64,000 bases of DNA from Drechmeria coniospora. Taxonomy: Eukaryota; Ascomycota; Sordariomycetes; Hypocreales; Ophiocordycipitaceae. Below the pieces are notes generated by a model. That model had not been told where the DNA came from. It did no database searches and worked only from the letters and a program-made list of their open reading frames with translations. The translations under genes were made by a program, and so were the position numbers. Numbering within the stretch: position 1 is the first letter of the stretch; the number at the start of each line of letters is the position of its first letter. The stretch covers positions 4,212,520 to 4,276,519 of the forward strand of contig NC_054389.1 of the NCBI RefSeq assembly GCF_001625195.1, read 5' to 3'. This document shows, piece after piece, positions 21,685 to 37,389 of this stretch.

Positions 21685-23692
21685 TCACGTGCCCGTCATC
21701 TCCTCGTCGACCTCGACCGGCTCCGACAGCTGCGCCTGGTCCATCTTGTGAATCTTCATCATGTGTCTCTTCCAGTTGTCTTTCCTAGGGAACCCTTTAC
21801 CGCCGGCTCTGGAGTAATCACAGCCGGGCACGGAGCAGTGAAACTTCTTCTTCTTCTCGTGCCTGTCATTGATGTGGCGCTGGAGATGTGTCTTGGTGCC
21901 GAAGCCCTTTCCGCAGTTGGGGTAGTTGCACTTGTGGTCCTTGCTGTGGTACCGTTGGTGATGTCTGGCACAGGGTCAGCCCGCGCCCGTCAGCTATGCC
22001 GGTGCCAAGATGCGGCACCGAGGTACGGAACAAGGACAGGGCAGGGGACGGTCGGTCAGCATCGTGCACATACCTTAGCTTGTGCGGTTGATCAAACTGT
22101 TGATGGCAGCCGGGTTCGTCGCATCGCCACGAGCCTGACTTGGATGCAGGAACAACCGGCTGAGGCGACACGCTATGGCGGAAGTCGGAGCTGTTCATCG
22201 ATCCGGGGCTCGGGCTATCGAGTTGGGTTAAGGGTGTGTTGTGGGATGAGCCATCCGTCGAGTTGGCTCCCGCAAATGGCGTCGATCGGTCGGATACACA
22301 GCTAGGGCGTCGCCCGGGCTCTGTGCAGGGCAGTGGACTCAGACGATCGTGCGATATTCGCCCCGGCACGGCAATGCAGTTGTCGCCGTGCACCGCATCG
22401 GCCTCGGCCACCGTCATGGGCTTCGGATCGACTCCATTTCCCGCCTCGGTCGGCTCGGCACCTTTGCTTTCGCTCATGGGAGGGTGCAGCGTCACTGGCG
22501 ATGGTGATGCATCGACAGCATTCACGTTTGTCTCGGGAGGGTACGCCCATGAAGCGGAGGAGTCGGTCGGGAAATGCAACCGGTGCTCGGTCTGATGCCA
22601 AACTTCCGCCTCGGTTGTGGCCGGCATGATGTCCATCGGGTTCACAGTTCCTGGCCCCGGCCGTGACGGGGGAGAAGGGGAATGCTTGAGCGACTGGAAG
22701 AGCCGAGGAGGCGTCTCCGTCGTCGTTGCTGCTGCTGCAGAGGAGCCGGCGTCGTCTCCCGAGGAGGGTCCGGGTACGGCCACGGCCGGTGTGATGGTGG
22801 GAGAAATCTGGGTCGGTGATGCAGTCGGGTCCCCATTCGTGACATTCTGCTGCGGCGCAGCGTCTCCGGCGGAGGCTCGCCAGCTTTCTGCGGCACTGGA
22901 GACGGTGTATGAGTCGAGTGTGCTTTCTCTGCCGCTCCTTCTTCGAAACATGCGCCGAACGTTGTATTTCAGCGAGGACGCCCGGGATCCCGACCGTCTG
23001 GCGAGCGGAGTTTCGCCTTGACTGTTCGATGGAGTTTCCATCATGCCAAAGGCCTCTGACGGGATCGACGACCGGTAGTAGTCGGCACTGGTTCCGGTAA
23101 GCACGCCAGGGTTATCGTCGATCACCTCGGACTCGGGCATGTACTCCATATAGTGGTATGGAGTGCCCGCGGACGGCTCGACCTCGCACTCGCCAGCAGA
23201 CACTTGCGTGGCCGCAACGCTCTCATCAGGTACTGCCCCTCCTTGGGCGGCCGAAAGTTCGTCGTTGGAGCCGCGAGGAAGCTGGGAAGCCGGGGCGGGC
23301 TGGGCAGACTGGAGAGACTGGAGCGCCTGAGGGCCTTGGACGTTCCCGATGCTGCCATCGGGGGATATCTGCTGAAGGTCCTTGCTGCGGGTCGCACCAA
23401 TCTCGACGTCTCCGCGGGAGCCGTCGCCTTCCTGCTTGAGGGAGTCGTTGGAGGAGAGGCGTCCGTGGGGAGAGGATTCGGTGTGCGCGCAGGCAACGTT
23501 GGATTCGGCATCTAGATGCGGACGGCTGCCATGTCGGCGACGCCGCAACCAGTGAACGACAACAGGGTAGAGGCAGAAGAGCAGAACGACAGCGGCAACG
23601 ACTCCGACGACGGTGCCGGCAATGGCTCCATGTGCCATGCTCCTCCTGATGGGGGCCCCCCTGACTGCGAGTGCATGCATGGCGTCGCGCAT
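21685..23692 (-). CDS. C2H2 zinc-finger protein with an N-terminal transmembrane anchor, two exons
   Basis: Exons on the minus strand are 23692..22074 and 21964..21685 (632 aa). The 109-nt intron opens GTATGT and ends TGCCAG and splits an Arg codon inside finger 1. Residues 22-48 (GAIAGTVVGVVAAVVLLFCL onward to HW) are a strong membrane segment followed by RRRR at 50-53, predicting a cytosolic C-terminus. Residues 60-515 are Ser/Pro-rich and acidic, probably disordered. Three C-terminal fingers: Cys524/Cys529/His542/His546, Cys552/Cys557/His570/His575, and Cys583/Cys588 with His607/His612, the last with a long loop. Membrane segment and first finger half share one open exon, so this is not an artefact of exon joining. 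The start is uncertain: ATG codons at 23680 and 23638 are alternatives, and an upstream exon is possible. Role as a membrane-tethered transcription factor is inference. Confidence 0.8.
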
Positions 23693-25657
23693 CCGAATCA
23701 ATCGGTATTGAGCCTGGAGCCCGCTGGCCAGGCGGGCGGTTCGGCCAGCGTTCGAGTCTGCCGTTGCAACGTCTGGCACGGCGGCGATGAGGTCAAACGA
23801 CGTCGTCAATGGCCATGGGCCAATCGGTCCCCCAGCAGGTGCTCACCAAGGTGCGTTGGATGATCGAGCCTTTGAGCGGCGATCGACAGCTGGACGCCAG
23901 CCAGCGGATTGGCGGGAGGCCGCCCGCAGAGGAAGGGATCGTCCGCGAGCCCAAGGCGCGAGTTGCCTGCGAAAAATGGCTGCTGCCGAGCACGTTCGCT
24001 AAAGATGTTTGACCTCGGAACAGAACGAGCGTGACGGCATGATGGAGGGGAAAGGAATGGTAGAATGGTGACGTGGTGGAGGCGCAGGGAGCTTGAACGC
24101 CCAGCTTAGCGCGGGTGGCCGCCATCGAGCCCTTTGCTGTGCTGATGGAGATCGTTTTTCGGAGTACGGAGTACAGTGTACATCGATTCGCTAAATTGTC
24201 ACGATTGTGGGCGCCAACGATATCTCATCACCCTTGCAGGCACCAACACTCGTTGATGTACCTGTGCTACGTAGCAATATCTTTTACAACTAATACTCCG
24301 TATGTACTGCTTAGGTTAGGTATTACTAGGAAGTACAAGTTTACGACGATGCGTACGGTGCATTGTTCCGTCCGCCGCCGCAGTAGAACGATGTGCCATG
24401 GGGACTGCAGTTCGGGCTTTCACCGAACGGCGACACTATGATACCTTGGTAGTGGCGAGATATTAGTACTTAGGTACTAACCTACTGAGGTACACTAGTA
24501 ACCTATGTACAAGTTAAACGGAGTAGCAACCAGTACTGATGGAGACCTGCGTGCACCTAGGTAGGTACTTACAACGTACTGTAAGCTAATTCAGGTATGG
24601 ACATAATATCTCGCATCGCCGCTAGCAGCGGCTACTTTGGTGTACTGTATCTGTACGGTAATTACAGTAGATGTACTTACAGCACGTAGGTGTATTTGCT
24701 CCGTGCGAAGTACTCTGTCCGGCGTTCATGTGAGTGTACGGAGTACTTAAGTAGGTATTACTACGTACTTCGGAGTACTGTAGTGTACATCATCACCACA
24801 TACATATAATAAGTATGTATTTCTCCGTCATGAAGATACTTGTGCAGTATCTGCACGGCGCATGTACACACCGTCGTAGTAGGAGGACCTATTCCACAAG
24901 CGCGACAATACGACCTACCCAGTAGGCATCGGTTGTGTCCAATACGCTGTACATGTACTCCGTACTGCCAAGACGATGATGCTTAATCTGAGCCAGACTT
25001 GCTAGGAGTATAAGTTATGCATATTTTCACTTGATTCCGCCAAGTTGCAAACATTTCATATGCCAACTAGGTCTGGTATTGCGCTAACTCATCCCACGAA
25101 TGACCGCGGCGTAAGTACTCCGGCGCGCAGAACGAACTAAGCATCAGTGAACGACTCCCTACAAGTACCTAGTACGGGTTGCTAGTACTCGGAGCCGAGC
25201 TCCAGCGTTCCCTACCCTGTACAAAGAGCATCGCAGCTCAAGGGTCAGCCGTTCACTTGTGACGACTACCGAACTGATAATTATTCGTCATTTATGAGCC
25301 TATAATCTTTATCGCCTAGTGCTACGTATGATTCTGCTGCCACAAACGTGTCGTGCGCAATTGTATACTCGAATACAAGCACGGCATTTTAACGCACAAC
25401 ATGCAATCAGGACTGAAAGCGAGGTGGAGGCGATGGCATCGTACAGTCCAAAATCATTGTCGAGAAAATACTGTAGGGAGCAAGAATATTCCATGGGAGA
25501 GTACATCAAGAATCAAGAGTTGGGCCATGCAAATGCAATGATGTGAATATGCGACTATTCGGTTGAGCTGGGATGCCTACACTTGGCTACTATCACCCAG
25601 CATAATCCGATTATACGTTTTGGTTATATAAACTACTTTTCAAAGAGACCTATCCAA
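23693..25657. other. Spacer between C2H2 gene and tRNA-Gly
   Basis: No supported gene. 23693-24130 is GC-rich and likely the promoter and leader of the zinc-finger gene. 24150-24980 is a GTAC/ACGGAGTAC block. 25000-25657 is AT-rich with nothing recognised besides the immediate tRNA upstream sequence. Confidence 0.5.
24150..24980. repeat. GTAC / ACGGAGTAC-rich block
   Basis: Contains GAGTACGGAGTACAGTG near 24162, GTACGGAGTACTTAAG near 24738 and CATGTACTCCGTACTG near 24953, among many GTAC tetramers. Same sequence family as the other spacers. Confidence 0.6.
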
Positions 25658-25737
25658 GCGTAATTGGTTTAGTGGTAAAATTCTCCGTTGCCATCCGCAA
25701 CGTCGGGGAGCCCTGGGTTCGATTCCCAGATTACGCA
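25658..25737 (+). tRNA. tRNA-Gly(GCC): tRNA-Gly (anticodon GCC) with a short intron
   Basis: The 7-bp acceptor stem GCGTAAT (25658-25664) pairs with ATTACGC (25730-25736) and is followed by discriminator A. The A-box region reads TGGTTTAGTGGTAA and the B-box GGTTCGATTCC, with T stem CTGGG/CCCAG. Anticodon stem CTCCG (25683-25687) pairs with CGGGG (25704-25708, one G-T pair). The loop holds GCC at 25690-25692. Nine extra bases, 25694-25702, sit one base 3' of the anticodon, the canonical intron position, and removing them leaves 71 nt, the usual tRNA-Gly size. The CCA end is not encoded, as in eukaryotes. It would decode GGC and GGU codons. Confidence 0.95.
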
Positions 25738-25745
25738 TCCGTTTA

Positions 25746-25750
25746 TTTTT
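25746..25750 (+). terminator. RNA polymerase III terminator of tRNA-Gly
   Basis: A TTTATTTTT run begins five bases after the mature 3' end; the five-T stretch is the standard Pol III stop signal. Confidence 0.85.
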
Positions 25751-26424
25751 GCCCCCATTCGGTCGATTGGGGCGGCCTGATTTCCCCAACGGTAGGAAGA
25801 TCTTGCAAGAACTCTCGTCTTGCCACAATTTTTTTCGTCACAACCAGGCTTGGAACTAATACCAGCGCGGGACGGTGTCAAAGAGGGCATCTGGCTCGTA
25901 CGGCATCCTCCATCCTTAAGTACAAGTTGTACTCCGTACCCAAGAAGTCCTAATATATATCAACAGTGTACACATATTTCGCCTCATTGGTTCCAGGAAA
26001 TTATGTACAGATAGGCCGATCCCAGTGAGCTCGCACTGATTCGATTACTCGGGTAACTTTGGGCACACTCAAGTACAACAAGTATAGGTATTATAAGATA
26101 ATACAGAGAGTACAATCATTAGTGATATCGGACTACTACTACTTACAGTACAGTACACTAGTGAGGGGGCCATCCACCCCGCACGTGAACGCGTCAAGTG
26201 GCGGGGGGGAAACAAAAGAATGGATCATGTTGTAACCCATCCAATCGTGCAGGCTGCACCCTTATTTTATGCTCTCCATCTACCTTTGTGGATACACACG
26301 CGTCACCCAATTCTACTGTATACCACCAGTTGTTGAACTTCGCAGAGCATCACGACGACCGTTCGCAGCCCATCGCAGTCTTCCATCTGTTTGTCGAACT
26401 TGCTGCTCAGCGACAACAGGAAGC
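25751..26424. other. Spacer between tRNA-Gly and SMC5
   Basis: No supported gene. It carries scattered GTAC elements up to about 26160 (for example TTGTACTCCGTACCC near 25928), then C/T-rich leader sequence before the SMC5 start. The SMC5 frame is open upstream of 26425 with an in-frame ATG at 26269, but that extension has no recognisable conserved sequence. Confidence 0.5.
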
Positions 26425-30167
<3,743 letters not shown>

Positions 30168-31095
30168 TGATGACGGAACGGTTGGACTCCCAAGCACGGA
30201 CTGGATTCTCCAGCGATTGTTTCTGTATGTGGAAATTTGCGGGTATTATCACCAAGTACATGGATAGTTCTCCATGGCATGCCTGCCCGGTTCTGTCCGT
30301 AACTCTGTACATTTCACCATTAACGACAGACAATATATACATACAATATCCATTCTCCAACTCGGCCCAACGAATAAGTAGGTAGAGCAGTCAATTCGTC
30401 ATGTCAAAGCAACTCGTTCAATCATTCCAAGAATCCTTGCGTATCGTCGGCGGGATGCAACTCACAACATCACACAACAAAATCAACACAACTTCCTCTC
30501 TAAAATCCATCCACCCCTCTTCCCCGTCCATCATTCTGCCATCGCACATCAGAATACAACCAAGCGCAACAGATCAGCCGAAACCACGCCGCCGAAAAAC
30601 AAAGGCGCGCCCGGCGTACAAGAAGTGGCCTGCACCCAGTCCCATGGCCTAGAAGACGAGAACTAGAACGCAGTAGCAGCAGACTTCGTAGATGCGTTTA
30701 AGACATCCCGTGTCTGTTCGTGGCGACTGCGCTAGTACTTCATCGCCACCCTCGACAAGAAATCCAGGCCGGAGAGAGGCTCACGGCTGAAAGGAGATTT
30801 AGTCTTAGACATTTGAGCGAGGGATACAGCATCAAGCTCGCGGAGGAGAGAAGCTGATCGAAGAAGAAAAAAACAAGCAAGAAAGTGAAAAGGGAGAAGT
30901 GAAGCCACACCAGTCCCCAACTCCGAGGCTCCATCTTTAATAAGATGATGACTTTTCATCAAAGGGGAAACGAACTGAATTGGTGTGATGAATATACAAC
31001 ACATGGAAACACTCAAAGCCCTGAGCGGCGATGATAAGATGTTGGGGTATACGGGTTGCTGGTCATGGACATGGTGGCAAACAAGACGGCGGTGA
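30168..31095. other. Convergent spacer (SMC5 and kelch gene 3' ends)
   Basis: No supported gene. About 930 bases, presumably two 3' UTRs; no structured RNA or repeat recognised. Confidence 0.5.
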
Positions 31096-34000
31096 TCAGC
31101 TCTTACGCGACTTTGGTGCATCGGCGTGAGCGTCATCGGCGTCGAGCCTCTTCCTCCAGTCGGCGAGGCTCTCGCTCAGTCCAAGGCCGGCGGAACCAGG
31201 CTCGGACTGCTTACCGGGGGATGTAGGCTGGTCGAAATCAAAGTTGGTGCTCAATCGGTAGTTCTTGTTGGTTGCTTGCCAGTGGCTGCGTAGAGTCTCG
31301 AGCTCGCTTGCGAGGTTGTCGAGCGCGGCACTATTCCTGGCTTCGGTACCGTTGCCACCATACGCGCTCTCCGTTTCGGAGCTGTCGCTTCGAGTGTGGT
31401 TCTGACCGTGCCCTTGACCCTGACCCAGGTTCAAGTTGTTGGTGCCGGCGACCATGGCATCCGATCCAGCAATCGGCTGCCGGCTCTGACGGCGATAGCT
31501 GTCGACGGAATGCTCGACCTGGTTGAGCAGCAGAGACACCTTCTCCTCCGCGTCGGTGGCGCGCTGCTCGAGAAGCGCGTTCTCGGACTGGAGCTGCTCG
31601 AGGTCCTTGCGGTGCGAGCTCAATGACTTCGTTGCCTCCTCACGGGCCTTGACAGCCTGGTCGCGCTGCCGGACGGACTCGGCTAACTCCGACTTCACAT
31701 CCTTCAGGCTCTTCTCGAGGCGCGCGCCGGAGCTGTGGAGCTCCTTCTCGAGATCCTCGATTCTCTCGCGCAGCGCGCCGCGCTCGCTTTCCCAGTCGTC
31801 CTGTACCGCTCGTCGTTCCTCGCCGGTTCGTACGTGGCCCTGGAGCTCCTCCATCTCCGTCTTCAAACGAGCGTTGTCGGTTTTGTACCGCGAGAGCTGT
31901 TCCTTGAGCTGCTTGAGCATCTTCTCGGTTCCCTTGACGTAGTGCACGGCCGACTGATAGTCACTCTCGAGCTGCGAAAGCTTTTCACGATACGCCGTCT
32001 CTGATTCATGGGCCTGGGCGGCGAAAACTTGCTTCGTCTCCTCGTGAGCAGCGTTTGAGCTGACGAGCTGGGACTCGAGCTCCCGCAGACGGGTCTGGTC
32101 CGGCGACTTCGACGGCGGACTCACCAAACCGCGAGATCGAACGGCGCCCGACGGGCTGATACCGCGCTCGCTGAGTATGTCCTTCAGCGCGGTATGCTGC
32201 ACCGACATCGCGTTCGTCTCGAGCTGCTGAGCGGCCAGTTGGTTCTTGACGTCCGAGTGCGCAGCCTGCAAGCTTTGCACCTCCCTCAAAGACGATTGTA
32301 GCTGCCTCCGTATGGCGACGCCTTCTCGGCTAGACTGCTCCTGGTACTGTTCCAGCCCAGCGATGCGCTCTTCGGCACTCCGCAGTTTGTCGGCGGCAGC
32401 GTCCGCTTCTTGCTGGTACTTCTTGACCAGCGTGTTGGCCGCAACCACCTGGCCCTGGAGCACAACGACGCGTTCGGCATCTGCCTTGGTCGCCCCGGGG
32501 GCCTCCCGGGACAGCACCCTATCCAGGCCAGTGTTGACGGCTTGTCGATGCGCCTTGGCTTCGTTGGCGTGCTTCTCGGCCAGTTCTTCGGTAGCTCGAA
32601 GGCGCTGCGAGGAAGCGAGGAGCTCCGCGGTGCGGGCTTCGTGCTCGACCCGGAGCTGGTTGAAATCGGATTCGATCGCCTCTCGTTGCGCCCTCTCCTT
32701 CTGCAGTGCCCTTTCCAGGTGCGCCTTTGCGTCTTCTGAGGCGGTCATGGCACTTCGAAGCGACTCGAACGTCTCGTTGTAGTCTCTGGAATTGCCCACG
32801 GCGTCTTCGTACTTGGTGGCGAGGTCGTTCTTCTCGATCCTGAGCAAGGCTAAGGCGGCAACCGCCTCGGCGCTGGAGACGGAATGCTCGCGTGCCTCGC
32901 GCTGCACAAGGTGCAGCTCTGCCTTTAGCCGCTCCACCTCGGTCGATGTATGTTGCTTGTAACTCTCGAGATCGGACATCCGTTTCTGAGCGGCCGTGGT
33001 GGTATCGTCCGCCAACTTCCGAGCAGCTCGCTCGGACTCCAACTCTGCCTTGGCATGGTCTAACTGTGACTGAAGACCCTTTTGCAGATGGAGCGCAGAG
33101 GCGAACCTCCTGCCGATCTCGCTGTCCCTATCGCCCACTTCATCTCGGTCCGCGTCCTGCTGAGGAGTGCTGTTGGCGGACCTTCCAGGCTGTGCAGCCA
33201 TCTTTGCCTTGGCGTAGACTGCTTCCTGAATTGCCGCATCGCGCTGTTTCTCTGCCTCGGCAATCTGCTTGGCAGCAAGGACGGCCTGCTTGTCCACGGC
33301 ACTCTGGACATTGGCCAGCTCGGTCCGCATCGCGAGGAGCGCCTCAATGAGAGGGCGGTCATCGTCGTCAAAAGTTTCCGTTGCGTTGGCATCGAGCGTC
33401 GGGCTCCAGCTTGCGCTTGTGACGTACCCAGCCTTGCGAGCTAGCTCGAGTTCCGATGCATACCAGGCATTCCGATTTCGTGACGTATCCAGCTCCTTGA
33501 GAAGAGCAACCGTCTGCGAATTGCGTCCCGATGATCGTTTAGAAGCAGTACTGGTGGCCTGGCGGGTAGAAGGTGGGGGAGATGACGGTCGGACGGCCTT
33601 GTGGGTATGTTCTGTTGCGCTATCTATGGAACCGCGGGATGACATGTGCCGCGGCAGTTTGGTGCTGTTTGGCCCATGGATTGTCACCTCTGGCCCCGAA
33701 CCTGATTCAAGCAGGGCCAACGTTCGCTGTCCATTGAGAGCAGGAGCATCGTTCTCGGCAGTCGGATCGCGATTCATGGGGGCTGGAGCTGGTCTGCTCG
33801 GCAGCTCGGTGGTGGGGGGGGAACGCTCGACGACACGCTCGGCAACACGTTCAGGGGCCCGATCGATAGGACGATCGGCAGAACGCTCGACAGGACGCTC
33901 GACAGGACGCTCGACAGGACGCTCGACAGGACGCTCGACAGGACGCTCGACAGGACGCTCGACAGGACGCTCGACAGGACGCTCGACAGGACGCTCGGCG

Positions 34001-36455
34001 GGACGCTCGGCGGGACGCTCGACAGAACGCTCAGCAGGACGCTCGGCAGAACGCTCGACAGAACGTTCAGCGGGACGTTCGACAGGACGCTCAGCGGGAC
34101 GCTCGGCAGAACGCTCGACGGGACGCTCGACAGGACGCTCGGCGGGACGCTCGACAGAACGCTCAGCGGGACGCTCAACTGGACGCTCGGCGGGACGTTC
34201 GACAGGACGCTCCGCAGGACGTTCGACAGGACGTTCGACAGAACGCTCGACGGAACGCTCGACAGAACGCTCGGCGGGACGCTCGACAGGACGCTCGGCG
34301 GGACGCTCGACAGGGCGCTCGACAGAACGCTCGGCGGGACGCTCGGCAGGACGCTCGGCGGGACGATCGACAGGGCGCTCGACAGAACGCTCGGCAGGAC
34401 GCTCGGCGAGACGCTCAACAGGACGCTCGACAGAACGCTCGACAGAACGTTCAGCGGGACGTTCGACAGGACGCTCAGCGGGACGCTCGGCAGAACGCTC
34501 GACGGGACGCTCGACAGGACGCTCGGCGGGACGCTCAATGGACGGGCCGCGAGTTTGTCCGCTGCCAGCAGCAGCAGCCACCGGCTTGGCTGGTATGGGC
34601 CCTTGCGGGGGTGGTCCAGTAGGGCTCGAGGCCGCGGGGGTAGGCAGCGACTTCGATATGACGGTCCCGGCAGCGGCCCCGGCAACCCCGGCGGTGGCTG
34701 CGGCGGCTGCGGCAGTCGGGGCAGCTTTAGCTGTGCTGGCCTCGGCACCTGGTGGAGGCGACATGTTTCCGTTGGGGAAGCTGCCAGGGAGCGCTCCAGT
34801 CAATCTCCTGGTGTCCATCGGTGCCGTCGCTCCGTCACGAGGCGGCATTTGGCGCGGAGGGTTCTGGAGCTCGTTGCCACTCGGCACGCTGCCGCTCATT
34901 TGGCGAGTTGGGAGCGCCTTCTGGGCCCCCTGCTGCTGCTGGCTGTCGTTGGGGTATCGAATCTTGCCCGTGTCCAATACATAGAGTATGCCGAGGTCGT
35001 TGATGGTAGCAGCGGCTGAACTCGGCTCACCACCGAGAACGACGATGGACTTGCCAACCGTCGTCATGCTGTGTCCCGAGCGAGGAGAGGGTGATGGGCC
35101 CATGTTTTGAAACGTGTACCAGCGGCGCGTAGTTATCCGAAAGGCCGCAAGGTCACCCAGATCGCTGCCCTCCTCTGTGCGGCCGCCGAAGATATACATG
35201 ACATCGTCAACAATGGACGCGGCATGGCCCTCCCGGGGGGCGGGAATGTAGCCTATGCAATCCAGCTGGGTCCAGGCGTTGACGGCTGGGTCGTAGCACC
35301 AGACGTCATTGAACCACTGGAAGCCGTTTGTGCCGCCGAAGCTAGACATGTCAGCGTCGATTTCAGGGCGACGATGTCGGGTGGGATGAAGGCTCGAAAC
35401 TTACAGATACATCTTATCATTGAAAGTGATGACCGAGTGGTTCGTTCGTGCGGCCGGGACTTTTGGAGACGCCTCGCCCTTGACGAGGATCTCCCAACGG
35501 TTGTTGGGCATCTGCAGCTGGTTAAGGTCGAAGGCGGACAAGTCATTCATGAAAAAGCCTTCGACTTGGCCGCCGAAGATGAATATCTTGGAGCCGAGGA
35601 TGTTGAGCGAGTGGCCGTATCGGCCGGAGGGGCGGGGGCCAGCCGGGAGGGCTCGAGACCAGTGTCGCGTTGCTGCCGAGCGGTCGTGTCAGTCGAGCTG
35701 GTCTCGGCTAGGCGGGACACGAGAATCGACAAGACTTACAAGTGTTGAGAAGGTAGAGGGTTTCGTCAAGAACATCCGATTCCTCGATCTTGGTGTCTCC
35801 GCCGTAGACAATGAAAGCGTTTCCGACGAGCAAGCTGGCGTGGCCCACCCTCGGCCCGGGGCCCTCGGCGGTGGTGGCAAGAGGGTAGCAGGCCATATTG
35901 CCGCCAGCTTCAATCATCCAGAGGTCGCCCTTGACGGTGGAGCTGTTGATCAAGCCTCCCATCAAGTAGATGTCGCCCTCCTTCGACGACGTGGCATTGA
36001 CGGCGGCGCCGTAGCGGGGAAAGGGACTCGGATGGGACGAGGTATAGGTTAACCGGCGCTGCGACCAAGGGTAGAGCGAAGCAGTCGGGTTCGTCTGCTG
36101 GGGGCCGTTTCGAAGCTGAGGCTTTGCCACGATTAGAGACGGTGACGGTGACGACGCGCACGTCCTTGCAGGGCAGGCATGGGCTACTTACGGGTAGCTC
36201 GTTGGACGGGGCCGTGTCCAGGTTTCCACCTCCGCGACGAGCGACGGTTCGCTCCGGGCTCCCGGCGCTACCATCGTTGTCCAGCGAGTTGAGACTACCC
36301 GTCGGCGTTGAGCGCTGATGGAGGCCTGCCTTTTCGTCGCGGGCGACGCGAGAGCCACCGGCACTTTGGATAGAGCCTTGGGAGCCAGAGTTGCCCCCGT
36401 CGCGGCTCGCCAACGCGCGATCCTGGCTCTTCTTGGACTTGAAGAGGAAAGCCAT
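31096..36455 (-). CDS. tea1: Kelch-repeat / coiled-coil cell-end marker (Tea1/Kel1 type), four exons
   Basis: Exons on the minus strand: 36455..36192, 36115..35740, 35672..35405, 35341..31096 (1,717 aa). All three donors are GTAAGT and phases agree. A Ser/Gly-rich N-terminus (1-88) leads into a kelch propeller (about 90-420) with repeated IYLMGG, IVYGG, IFIFGGQ, FGG and MYIFGG strands and PSPFPRYGAA-type turns. Next is a disordered Ala/Pro-rich region, then about 240 residues (570-809) of a four-residue Arg-Pro/Ser-Val/Ala-Glu repeat. A Ser-rich segment and a coiled coil of roughly 750 residues (about 890-1640) complete it. In Schizosaccharomyces pombe Tea1 and Aspergillus TeaA, such proteins ride microtubule plus ends to the cell tip and mark growth sites through the coiled coil. 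Architecture and the good ATG context (GACCATGG) support this call. The mixed-charge repeat is not a standard part of the family. Confidence 0.92.
33823..34538 (-). repeat. 12-bp coding minisatellite (about 59 units) inside the kelch gene
   Basis: On the plus strand the unit is close to GGACGCTCGACA with limited variants (GGACGCTCGGCG, GAACGCTCGACA). On the coding strand it gives Arg-Pro/Ser-Val/Ala-Glu. All 12-bp steps keep frame, so copy-number change would alter protein length by four residues per unit. Blocks of several units recur as higher-order copies, for example near 34070-34110 and 34450-34520. Because the period is a multiple of three, all three plus-strand frames stay open here. 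Confidence 0.95.
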
Positions 36456-37170
36456 GGTCGGCTACGGGGCCGCTCGCGGGCGGGTGAACAGACGTAGGCC
36501 GCGCTCTCGAGGATGGGTCGATCGATTGAACAGTCTGGACTTTGCGTGGTATCGATCTCCCGGGGGTGATGCGATGGGATGCTGTCGCCGGGTTTGGCCG
36601 TGGGGGGCGACAGATGGAGCCGGTCGACGGCGGTGATGTCGCAGTGAATGACCAGGTCCAGGCCAGGTCAGGCCAGCGTTCACGTCGAGTCTGGGCCAAG
36701 CGAGCGGGTGAGAATCGAAAGATGCGAGGCGAATGGCCAGCAACAGTGGCGGGCGCGCCTCGGCAGTTCCAGCCAGCTAGTATGAGGAATATGGGCAGAG
36801 AGGGAGGGAGTCGGAGCCCGAGTTTGGAGATGGCTGGGTGCGCATCGGTGGACCAGCCTGCGAATGTCGAAGAGAAAGTCACAAATTAATTTTTAGGGGC
36901 TGGGACATGAGGAGAGAGAGGGAGAGGAGGGGAGGAGAGGAGGCTGAAGCGGTTCGGCGGTACTGCTTTGGGAGTAGGTACCTCGTGGTCCGTAGTGGTT
37001 CAGGTATTCCAGCGGCGGTGCTGGGGGCTGGGGGGGGGGGGGGACGACTGAGCTGGCTGGTCACCAGGGAACGGCAGCGACGACTTGACGAAGGAATGGC
37101 CAACCGAGAAGTGCTTTGCTAGGCTGGAGTAACCAACAGAGCACAGAATTAGGCACGGAGAACGGAATAC

Positions 37171-37194
37171 ATACACACACACACACACACACAC
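37171..37194. repeat. CA dinucleotide microsatellite
   Basis: An alternating ACACAC run of about 22-24 bases, starting just after ATACAT and ending before CCCACATACACC. Confidence 0.85.
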
Positions 37195-37389
37195 CCACAT
37201 ACACCATACACTGGCATCAGTTGAACGGCTGTCAGATCCAAAACGTGATGCTCCATAAAGCGGGCAACGACCTTGATAGTGCTTGGGAAAGTTTGTCCTG
37301 TGCGAGATCGCAGCAATTCTGTCCTCTGCTCGACGAGGCAGGCAGGCAAGGTTGGCAGGCAGGGAGGACCATGGGAGCTTGAACTACTA

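Noticed and set aside
33823..34538. Direct repeats that could be taken for a CRISPR-like array
   Set aside because: Units are contiguous 12-mers without unique spacers, lie inside a coding exon, and the genome is eukaryotic.
33269..34984. 571-codon plus-strand frame of SerThrGlyArg repeats over the kelch gene
   Set aside because: The 12-bp minisatellite keeps several frames open on both strands; the minus-strand frame continues into conserved kelch and coiled-coil sequence, so it is the real one.
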